Notes under the pieces: generated by a model
Seen by the model: only the letters and a program-made list of their open reading frames with translations
Databases searched by the model: none
What the model was told of the DNA's origin: nothing
In this document: positions 9,328 to 15,278 of the stretch, piece after piece
Layout: every line of letters starts with the position of its first letter
How positions within the stretch are numbered: the stretch's first letter is position 1
IMG/VR virus record: IMGVR_UViG_3300037258_001185
Coordinates: 20,252-84,251 of that record
Reading direction: 5' to 3' (one strand)
DNA length: 64,000 nt
DNA from: a virus
Translations under genes and position numbers: made by a program

Positions 9328-9695
9328 GCTATTGGTACATCGGTTCTCCATACGCCAAATACCCCGGCGGCCCCGACGCGGCCTTCGATGAAATCTGCCG
9401 CGTCATGGGCGAGTTCGCGAAAGCCGGAGTGCCGGCATTTTCGCCAATCGCGCATTGCCATCCGATCGCCAAGGCGGCCGGCCTCGATCCGCTCGACTAC
9501 AGAATCTGGCTGCCGTTTATGGAGCCGATTATGACCGGCGCCAAAGGCCTCGTCGTCGTCAAGATGGCGACCTGGGAAGACAGCTACGGCCTGAAGCAGG
9601 AGATCATCAGCTTCGACTCGGCCCGCAAGCAGATCCGCTATCTCGACCCGGACATGCTGTTCCTCGACAATGTGCCCCTGCGGAGGGTGGCGTGA
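9324..9695 (+). CDS. DUF1937 protein, nucleoside deoxyribosyltransferase-like
   Basis: 123 aa. The opening YWYIGSPYAKYPGGPDAAFD, the middle FSPIAHCHPIAKA, and the later MEPIMTGAKGLVVV and SYGLKQEI match DUF1937, related to nucleoside 2-deoxyribosyltransferases. In that fold the SPY region binds nucleotide and an acidic residue in the middle is catalytic. A role in salvage or remodelling of dNTP pools is likely, together with the next gene. Start and stop overlap both neighbours. Confidence 0.75.
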   Translation: MSYWYIGSPYAKYPGGPDAAFDEICRVMGEFAKAGVPAFSPIAHCHPIAKAAGLDPLDYRIWLPFMEPIMTGAKGLVVVKMATWEDSYGLKQEIISFDSARKQIRYLDPDMLFLDNVPLRRVA

Positions 9696-10408
9696 TGGCG
9701 GATTCACGGACATGGGCCGCTGCTGGCGAAGAGGTATGCGCGACGGCCGCGGCGCCCGGCGAGCCGCAGATGAACCCCAAGGATCGCGTCGCCAAGGGCA
9801 AGGTGCCGCTGAGCCTGATCCCGCCGTCGGCGCTGGTCTACTGCGCGATGGCGCTCCGCTCCGGGGCCTACGAGTCGCCGCGGGCTGATGGCGGCATTGG
9901 GTACGATCCGTATAACTGGCGCGCCATCGCGATCCAGTACATGACCTATCTCGATGCCGACCTGCGGCACAGCGCTCGGCTGATCGATCGCGAGGATTTT
10001 GATCCGGTCAGCGCCGTGCACGCGCTCGGTCACAAGATGGCCTGCTGCGCCATTCTGATCGATGCCATCGAGGGCGGATGGCTGATCGACGACCGGCCGC
10101 TACGCGGTCCGGCGCCGGCATTGCTCGACCGGATGAAGACGTTCATCGCGGAACGGACGGCGGCGGCCGAGCAAACGGCCACGCCACCGGCCGATCTCTC
10201 GATGGTCGAGCCGGAAGCGCGCCGGCTCAGGCCGACCGACAGCGCAGGTGATCGCCGCGGGCTCGACGAACAGGGCGAACCGATCGGCAATGTGCGGGAG
10301 CCGCGCGACAGCATGATCCAGGATTTGCTCAGCAAAAGCGCGGCCGCCTTCACTGCCATGCCGCCGGAGCAACGCCGCACGCGCCGGATATGGCACCACC
10401 AGGTCTGA
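9695..10408 (+). CDS. dATP/dGTP diphosphohydrolase-like (MazG-related all-alpha) enzyme
   Basis: 237 aa. Residues about 25-125 follow the phage dATP/dGTP diphosphohydrolase N-terminal domain: KVPLSLIPPSALVYCAMALR, YDPYNWRAIAIQYMTYLDA, LRHSARLIDREDFDPVS and HALGHKMACCAILIDAI. The conserved E/D and H residues of that helical NTP pyrophosphatase fold are present. It would hydrolyse purine dNTPs to dNMP, shaping nucleotide pools. The C-terminal 100 residues are disordered-looking. ATG 9695 overlaps the DUF1937 stop. No PurZ or DpoZ homologue is seen, so 2-aminoadenine DNA is not implied. Confidence 0.7.
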   Translation: MADSRTWAAAGEEVCATAAAPGEPQMNPKDRVAKGKVPLSLIPPSALVYCAMALRSGAYESPRADGGIGYDPYNWRAIAIQYMTYLDADLRHSARLIDREDFDPVSAVHALGHKMACCAILIDAIEGGWLIDDRPLRGPAPALLDRMKTFIAERTAAAEQTATPPADLSMVEPEARRLRPTDSAGDRRGLDEQGEPIGNVREPRDSMIQDLLSKSAAAFTAMPPEQRRTRRIWHHQV

Positions 10409-10412
10409 TGCC

Positions 10413-10604
10413 ATGACCGATCCGACCGTCATCCTGGATCCTCATGCCGTCTGGATGCTGATCGTCTGCAGCGGCCTGGCTCTGTTTTTCTCGATCGTGC
10501 AGCTCGCAATCGATGTCCGCCGGCCGCCGCCGCCACCGTTGCCGCCGCGCGACAAGCGTGACGATCCGGACCCGGCCAACTACCCGATCTTCCCGATTTT
10601 CTGA
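10413..10604 (+). CDS. Small single-pass membrane protein with proline-rich tail
   Basis: 63 aa. One hydrophobic span (AVWMLIVCSGLALFFSIVQL) is followed by a cytosolic or periplasmic tail with PPPPPLPPRDKRDD. This layout is common for tiny phage membrane proteins. No function is assignable. Confidence 0.55.
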   Translation: MTDPTVILDPHAVWMLIVCSGLALFFSIVQLAIDVRRPPPPPLPPRDKRDDPDPANYPIFPIF

Positions 10605-10610
10605 GGGCAT

Positions 10611-10811
10611 ATGACCGAGGACGATCTCGCTGAAGCAACAGGCCTCGTGAGCCGCTTCTATCGGGCGAAGAAACACGGAGCGCCGCACGAGACGCTGTTT
10701 GCGATCCAGCGCCGGCTATTGGTGCTGAACGTGACGCTGAACACGCCCGTCGAGGCGCCCGATCCGCACGCGCCGCCTGGCGGATCAGTCCTCGCCCAGA
10801 AAGCAGCCTAA
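10611..10811 (+). CDS. Small hypothetical protein
   Basis: 66 aa. The N-terminal half is helical and charged (DDLAEATGLVSRFYRAKKHG), the tail Pro-rich. Six bases from the upstream gene and sixteen from the downstream one, it belongs to the same operon. No family is recognised. Confidence 0.55.
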   Translation: MTEDDLAEATGLVSRFYRAKKHGAPHETLFAIQRRLLVLNVTLNTPVEAPDPHAPPGGSVLAQKAA

Positions 10812-10826
10812 GAGGAGAACTGGCTC

Positions 10827-11111
10827 ATGGCAGACAACAGGCACGACGCCGCGACCGAGTATGCCGAGACGCAATCTGCGATCGCCGCGGCGCTGACGGA
10901 AGACGCGGTCTCCCGGCTGCGCGCCAGCAACCTCGACGCCCCGACGGAATGGCCGCTCCGGTTGGCGTGGTGGGGCGCCCCCATCGGCTTGATGATCGAA
11001 ACCGAACAAGGGACGTACTGCCTTTCGCCCGACGACCCGATCAAGCCAGCGGACGCCCTGCGCCGGCTGTTCCATCCGGGATTTGCCTCGCCGCATGGCG
11101 GCTGGTGCTGA
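10827..11111 (+). CDS. Small hypothetical protein
   Basis: 94 aa with AAGAGGAG upstream, a strong ribosome site. The first half is helical (ATEYAETQSAIAAALTEDA); the second half (EWPLRLAWWGAPIGLMIETE) is probably beta-structured. No family is recognised. Confidence 0.6.
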   Translation: MADNRHDAATEYAETQSAIAAALTEDAVSRLRASNLDAPTEWPLRLAWWGAPIGLMIETEQGTYCLSPDDPIKPADALRRLFHPGFASPHGGWC

Positions 11112-11123
11112 AGGAGGACCACG

Positions 11124-11588
11124 ATGGCATCCAAGTTCAACATCTTCAACAAGGGCGACATCGTGGTGGTGTCATACGCGGAACGGCAGCCGCATCTGTT
11201 TCGGTACGTCAAAGGCTTTGTCGCCGATGACGGCGAGATACTGCATCGGGTCGACTCGATCGAGACGGATTTTGGCGCGCACCAGGCCATCGTCCCGGAT
11301 GAGCATATCGAACTCGCTGGCGAACTCCGGTTCTTTGCCGTCGATCATTGGGTCTACGAGCTGGAGAACGACACCATTCGCCAAGCCGCCAATTTCGATA
11401 CGAGCGAGGCCGCCGGTCGTTGCGCGCAGTTGATGCAGGCCGGTCTCGATGCGGCGCAATCCGAGCTACGGCCGAGCGCGGGAAAGCTGTTCTTGGCGCT
11501 CGAACACGGGAACGCCGAGCATCGCGCATGGCTGCGCACCGCGATCAACGCCATTTTCGCCGGCGAGCCCGTCCCGCTGCCGGCTTAA
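11124..11588 (+). CDS. Hypothetical protein at the end of the rightward early operon
   Basis: 154 aa with GGAGG upstream. The N-terminal half (FNIFNKGDIVVVSYAERQPH, LFRYVKGFVADDG) looks like a small beta-barrel; the C-terminal half (AGRCAQLMQAGLDAAQSEL, AWLRTAINAIF) is helical. No family is recognised. Its stop abuts the end of the leftward operon, so the two transcripts converge here. Confidence 0.6.
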   Translation: MASKFNIFNKGDIVVVSYAERQPHLFRYVKGFVADDGEILHRVDSIETDFGAHQAIVPDEHIELAGELRFFAVDHWVYELENDTIRQAANFDTSEAAGRCAQLMQAGLDAAQSELRPSAGKLFLALEHGNAEHRAWLRTAINAIFAGEPVPLPA

Positions 11589-11707
11589 GCAGCCGCCAGC
11601 AGGTCTGCCTGGACGGCCGACGAGCGCAGCGCCTGCTCCATCTGCGCGAGGTGCTTCTGGATCAGCGCCAGCTTGTCGGCGTAGGTTATGGCGCGGCTCG
11701 GATCAAT
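11585..11707 (-). CDS. Possible tiny protein with ATT start
   Basis: An open frame of about 40 codons with convincing composition: DPSRAITYADKLALIQKHL followed by AQMEQALRSSAVQADLLAA. It begins right after a stop and has no ATG/GTG/TTG near its start. An ATT at 11705-11707 preceded by AAAAGG could start it; alternatively it is a 5'-truncated remnant. It is the last element of the leftward block. Confidence 0.3.
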   Translation of the reverse strand: MDPSRAITYADKLALIQKHLAQMEQALRSSAVQADLLAAA

Positions 11708-11720
11708 GCGCGCCTTTTAT

Positions 11721-11942
11721 TTATGGAACCACGCGGGTAACCCTAGCGTCCATCGGGACGATCTTGTCTGAGCGGACGCTTCGCATCGCGAGGTCGATCG
11801 CCCGAGCCCAATCGCCGGCCATGACCTTGATGACGGAGATTTGCCGCTTTTCGCCGTCGGTCCAGTGGATCTTGACGTCGAACGGCCGCGCCGGCGGCAA
11901 CGCGATGGGCGTCTCGATGGTCTCCGGGCGGCGCGCGCTCAT
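11721..11942 (-). CDS. Small hypothetical protein
   Basis: 73 aa from ATG 11942, overlapping the upstream stop (ATGA). The segment FDVKIHWTDGEKRQISVIKV looks like a beta-hairpin and AGDWARAIDLAMRSVRS a helix. No family is recognised. It is in the leftward block driven from 13.6 kb. Confidence 0.6.
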   Translation of the reverse strand: MSARRPETIETPIALPPARPFDVKIHWTDGEKRQISVIKVMAGDWARAIDLAMRSVRSDKIVPMDARVTRVVP

Positions 11943-12172
11943 AAGGTCGCCCCCGCCCAATCGATCTGGGATTCGGTGTGAGGCGGTATCTCCAGATCAG
12001 CCTCGTCGATCAGCTCGCCCTCGATCTCTTCTTCGCCGGTGGCGCGGCAGATCGGGCACGGCTCCCAATAGCCGAGCGGCGAGCCATCGTGCCGATCATA
12101 GCCTCCGGTCAGCACGCCCCAGCCGCGCTCCCCGTCACAGGTGCGGCATTCGATGATGAGCGGGCGGCACAT
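11939..12172 (-). CDS. Small zinc-ribbon-like hypothetical protein
   Basis: 77 aa. Two CxxC pairs, CRTCDGERGWG and CPICRATGEEE, are spaced like a DnaJ-type zinc-binding hairpin, so it is probably a small zinc-stabilised protein. The acidic C-terminus is EGELIDEADLEI. The start ATG at 12172 overlaps the previous stop (TGATG). Confidence 0.6.
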   Translation of the reverse strand: MCRPLIIECRTCDGERGWGVLTGGYDRHDGSPLGYWEPCPICRATGEEEIEGELIDEADLEIPPHTESQIDWAGATL

Positions 12173-12381
12173 CACCGGGGCGCCGCGATGCGAACGATGC
12201 GGCAGGTGATCGGTCGGCCGAGCTTCGCGGCACCGTCACAAAGATGGCGCTTGGCTGTCTCGGCCTCTTCGCGCGACAGCGGCTTGCAATACGCCACCGT
12301 GTCATGCACGCGAAGGTCCATGCCGATATACTGGAACGGCCCGGATTTACCTTTCTCGCGCACCGCTACCGTGTAATCCAT
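12172..12381 (-). CDS. Small hypothetical protein
   Basis: 69 aa. DYTVAVREKGKSGPFQYIGM and SREEAETAKRHLCDGAAKL suggest a beta-strand pair followed by a helix. ATG 12381 overlaps the upstream stop (TGATG). No family is recognised. Confidence 0.55.
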   Translation of the reverse strand: MDYTVAVREKGKSGPFQYIGMDLRVHDTVAYCKPLSREEAETAKRHLCDGAAKLGRPITCRIVRIAAPR

Positions 12382-12599
12382 CACTCGCCCTCCAGTTCGG
12401 CGCTGCTGTCGAAGATTTCGAAGCCGTGATCCAACGGTGGGACGCCAGGGTCGATCAGTTCCCGCAGGGCGCGCTCGACGGTCGTGATGCCATCGCCCAT
12501 CCCGGGATCCTGCTCATTGGCGTATCGCTGTGCCGCAGCAATCACTTTCTTCGGGTCATGCACCTCGACGACGACCGTCACGACGTAACGGGACATCAT
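12381..12599 (-). CDS. Small hypothetical protein
   Basis: 72 aa starting MMSRYVVTVVVEVHDPKKVI, with a strong beta-strand opening and then a helix (IAAAQRYANEQ). The start ATG at 12599 overlaps the upstream stop and follows GGAGGGCGA. The fold may be ferredoxin-like; that is a guess from pattern only. Confidence 0.6.
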   Translation of the reverse strand: MMSRYVVTVVVEVHDPKKVIAAAQRYANEQDPGMGDGITTVERALRELIDPGVPPLDHGFEIFDSSAELEGE

Positions 12600-13045
12600 T
12601 CGCCCTCCACGATGTAGCGCTGGGCACGGCCAGCGTCGGTGATCTCGAAACAATCGGCGTTCGGCTGATCGCAGCGGCGCAGCAGGCCCAAGCCTGCCAG
12701 GTTGGCGCAGTCGGCGTCCGTGGCGTCGCCGGGCGGCAGCCAACCGCCGGGGCCGCCGCGCCCGTAGTAGCCGACGATCAGGTGATCGCGGTAGGTGATC
12801 TCTGGACCCTCCGGATGGAGGGCCCGGTAAGCCTCAGCGGTGGCGCGGGCATCTTCCCACCGTCCCCGGGACCGCTCATCGAGCTGTTCGTTATTCCAGG
12901 ACTTCCCGCACCCATCGCAGGTACAGGAAATGAATGGGCCGAGCGTCGGATGGAGGGTGTCGCATTGCAATCGTCCGCAGCCGGGGCACTGCCACTCTTC
13001 GACGGAAAATTCCGTCCCGTCCTTCGTGGTGATCTGTTCAGCCAC
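12596..13045 (-). CDS. Hypothetical protein with zinc-ribbon
   Basis: 149 aa from GTG 13045, chosen because GGAGGGCGAG lies just upstream. CPGCGRLQCDT and CTCDGCGKSW form a two-pair zinc ribbon (residues about 19-53). The C-terminal part (ANLAGLGLLRRCDQPNADCF, then EITDAGRAQRYIV) looks like a winged-helix. This combination suggests nucleic-acid binding; the target is unknown. Confidence 0.6.
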   Translation of the reverse strand: MAEQITTKDGTEFSVEEWQCPGCGRLQCDTLHPTLGPFISCTCDGCGKSWNNEQLDERSRGRWEDARATAEAYRALHPEGPEITYRDHLIVGYYGRGGPGGWLPPGDATDADCANLAGLGLLRRCDQPNADCFEITDAGRAQRYIVEGE

Positions 13046-13056
13046 CTCGCCCTCCC

Positions 13057-13587
13057 TTATGCGGCCGCGATGATTTCGGCGAGGCGCCGGCCGTCCGAGA
13101 CACCATCCCAATGCGGGAGGGCGCCCTCGTTCCACAGCACACAATGCTGTTCGGGCGTCAGCGCCTTCCAGGCGCGCTCGGCCTTCGCCTCGAAAACGGG
13201 CGAGATTTCGCGGCTGAGGCTCGGCATCGAGCCGTGGAAATGCACCAGCTTGGCGTCCGGGTCCGGCCGGTCGACCTTATGCGCCGGGACCGACCCCATC
13301 GAGCCTACGGTGCCGCTGGTTCCGGCATAGACGACCGAGCCGTCCGGCAGCAGCCAGGAATTTGTCGAGTAGCGCATGTCGATCATGCCGTCGAAGCTGT
13401 CGCCGCTATAGGGGTCCACGAGATCGCGAACCGCCCTCTTCGGCGGCCCGTCGGTCCATTTGACCTCCAGGTGCGAGCCCATGCTGTAGGACTCGGTGCG
13501 CACCGAGAACTTGACGCCGGGGAAGGCGCGCTTCAGCGCGGCGCGCACCATCTTGGCGGCATCCTTAGTCTGGATGTATTCGAACAT
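13057..13587 (-). CDS. LPD29-like domain protein
   Basis: 176 aa from ATG 13587 (CGGAG upstream). The pattern TKDAAKMVRAALKRAFPGVK, then KFSVRTESYSMGSHLEVKWT and DGPPKRAV, followed by SFDGMIDMRY matches the LPD29 domain, first described in large polyvalent proteins of phages and conjugative elements and also found alone in phage early regions. Function is unknown. It is the first gene behind the leftward promoter at 13628-13655. Confidence 0.7.
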   Translation of the reverse strand: MFEYIQTKDAAKMVRAALKRAFPGVKFSVRTESYSMGSHLEVKWTDGPPKRAVRDLVDPYSGDSFDGMIDMRYSTNSWLLPDGSVVYAGTSGTVGSMGSVPAHKVDRPDPDAKLVHFHGSMPSLSREISPVFEAKAERAWKALTPEQHCVLWNEGALPHWDGVSDGRRLAEIIAAA

Positions 13588-13627
13588 CGGAAACTCCGTG
13601 GAAGGATCAAGCAGTCTCAACGGCTTG

Positions 13628-13680
13628 ATAATACCACAACCACGGTATCGGTCAACATAAAAGCGCGTAATGTGCGCTTT
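13628..13680 (-). promoter_or_regulatory. Leftward promoter with palindromic operator (unit 1)
   Basis: On the minus strand: -35 TTGACC (13655-13650), 16-bp spacer, -10 TATTAT (13633-13628), then the shared leader GTTGAGACTGCTTG. Immediately upstream of the -35 is the palindrome AAAGCGC-GTAATGT-GCGCTTT (13660-13680). Drives the 13.6-11.6 kb block. The same layout recurs at 18.4, 23.3 and 24.6 kb. Confidence 0.8.
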
Positions 13681-14056
13681 ATTTCTTGTCTGCCGGCAGT
13701 ATCCTTGGCGTGCGAGGCGGCGCAGGCCGATAGGTGGGGACGGCGCCGGCGGCGTCTTCGAGCGAGACGACGATACGACTATAGGCGGCCCGCAATTCCT
13801 GATCCGACAGGCGGGTCGCTCCCATTTCCACGTCGAGCCCTTTGACCGCGAGCTCGAGTTGGCGCGGGACTGTGATCAGGACGTTGCTGCCACGGGTCTT
13901 GCCGCGCTCGGCGTATTGGTAAGTGCGGCGCGCGACGCCCAAGAGGGCGGCGGCAGCGCGCTGAATCAAGCCGCGCGACCGGCGCCACGCCCGCAGCTCG
14001 GCCGGCGTCATCTTGCCCTGGATCGGGTCAATCTCAAGGAGCGAGCGGTTTTCCAT
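13679..14056 (-). CDS. HTH (XRE-like) DNA-binding protein
   Basis: 125 aa from ATG 14056. TPAELRAWRRSRGLIQRAAA followed by ALLGVARRTYQYAERGK is an HTH of the kind found in phage Cro-like and antitoxin-like proteins (residues about 17-53), with a Pro/Arg-rich tail. It resembles the C-terminal half of the upstream gene product (ITVPRQLELAVKGLDVE versus VPRLIELATKGLDAE), so the two are diverged duplicates. It ends within the palindrome at 13660-13680, a position compatible with binding it. Confidence 0.7.
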   Translation of the reverse strand: MENRSLLEIDPIQGKMTPAELRAWRRSRGLIQRAAAALLGVARRTYQYAERGKTRGSNVLITVPRQLELAVKGLDVEMGATRLSDQELRAAYSRIVVSLEDAAGAVPTYRPAPPRTPRILPADKK

Positions 14057-14502
14057 CAACCATCGGGCACCGCGGCGCGCAATGCGCGCTCCGCCATCCG
14101 AAATTTCACGAGGCGCAACTCCGCGTCAAGCCCCTTCGTCGCGAGCTCGATCAGACGCGGCACCTTTGGCACCCTCATGCGGCAGCGGGTATTGCCGTTC
14201 TCGGCGTGAACCAGGGTTCGCTTCGATATGCCGAGCAACTTGCTGGCGGCGTCTTGGGTAAAGCCATGGCTCTTACGCCAGAGGACCAGGTCGTCCGGCT
14301 TCATGCTGCTCGGGACGGCATGAACCACCTGCGGCGGCCGGCCCCTGACCTGGATGCCGGCTCTCTTCGCCAGCGCGCTCGCGGTGGAGGGGTGGATGCC
14401 AAGATCGGAGGCGATGGCGGTGAGGGTGCGCCTGGCGTCGACGCCGGTCCGGATGGCTTCGATCTTCGCGTCCCGTATTGCGTCAGTTTCCTTGGGCATC
14501 AT
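14056..14502 (-). CDS. Double-HTH DNA-binding protein
   Basis: 148 aa from ATG 14502 (ATGA overlap). The N-terminal half has a resolvase-type HTH (RRTLTAIASDLGIHPSTASA), the C-terminal half an XRE-type HTH (VLWRKSHGFTQDAASKLLGI, then SKRTLVHAENGN). The shared tail with the downstream protein indicates duplication. It is a candidate regulator of the leftward promoters; no direct evidence. Confidence 0.7.
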   Translation of the reverse strand: MMPKETDAIRDAKIEAIRTGVDARRTLTAIASDLGIHPSTASALAKRAGIQVRGRPPQVVHAVPSSMKPDDLVLWRKSHGFTQDAASKLLGISKRTLVHAENGNTRCRMRVPKVPRLIELATKGLDAELRLVKFRMAERALRAAVPDG

Positions 14503-15275
14503 GCCTTCGCCACCTCCCAGAGACCCGGTCCGCGACGGCAGAATGCGGCACTCAATTGCAGGGTCTGCCGGATCTTCGCCTTGTAGTGGCGATTGCGGGC
14601 CGCCTTCGGGTGCGTGGCGACGGCGCGATACAGGTCCGCAAGCGGCACTGGACCATCGCTCCCCTCGAGCAGTTTCTCGACGATCTCGCGCCACGACGGC
14701 AACTCGATCACGGCGCCGAGGAAGGATCTCGGGATGCGGAGCGGCACGAATTGACCGGCGAGCAGGCAGCACGCCAGGATGTCAGCATCGGACTTGCCAT
14801 AGGCGATCAACACCGAGGGGGCGCCGCTATTGTGCGGCGCCCGACTGCCGTCCGGAAAATGGAAGTTGATCCGGCCTCGCAGGAATAGCATGGCGGCGGC
14901 GCGCTCCCAGGCATGGGAAAAGAACGCCTCCGTCTCGGTGCGCGCGAAGATGAACGCGGTCCCCTGGTTATGCTGCCCCATGCGGCCGAGCCATCGGCCG
15001 ATTTCGGCCGCGCTGTATGGCGGGTTCAGCCAGACACGGCCGAACCACGGCAGCATCAGGCCATTGTCGCGTCTCGTGTAGTGCCGCTGCGCGGTCGACC
15101 ACGGCCGGCTCTCCGGGCTGCACGGGTCCAGGTCGAACGACTCGGCGCCACCCAGCGCGCCAATGATCTCGGGGGGCGTCAGCCACTCCACCGTGCCGGC
15201 TGCGGGGCTGTGATGAGAGCCCATGCCGTGAGCGATCGACGCCGCGTTGCCCGCGAACAGGTTTCCTTGGCCCAT
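14499..15275 (-). CDS. Phage DNA N-6-adenine methyltransferase (Dam-type)
   Basis: 258 aa. VEWLTPPEIIGAL, then FDLDPCSPESRPW and RVWLNPPYSAAEI (catalytic NPPY, residues about 82-85) identify the phage N6-adenine methyltransferase family, with the order of motifs seen in those short enzymes. The C-terminal 80 residues (DGPVPLADLYRAVATHP, NRHYKAKIRQTLQ) resemble a winged-helix target-reading module. It would methylate adenine to evade restriction. It lies in an operon with the C5 methyltransferase, 3 nt apart. Confidence 0.9.
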   Translation of the reverse strand: MGQGNLFAGNAASIAHGMGSHHSPAAGTVEWLTPPEIIGALGGAESFDLDPCSPESRPWSTAQRHYTRRDNGLMLPWFGRVWLNPPYSAAEIGRWLGRMGQHNQGTAFIFARTETEAFFSHAWERAAAMLFLRGRINFHFPDGSRAPHNSGAPSVLIAYGKSDADILACCLLAGQFVPLRIPRSFLGAVIELPSWREIVEKLLEGSDGPVPLADLYRAVATHPKAARNRHYKAKIRQTLQLSAAFCRRGPGLWEVAKA

Positions 15276-15278
15276 CGC

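Noticed and set aside
9695-10408. 2-aminoadenine (Z-DNA) pathway
   Set aside because: Only a diphosphohydrolase-like gene is present; no PurZ, DatZ or DpoZ-like gene is seen in the window.
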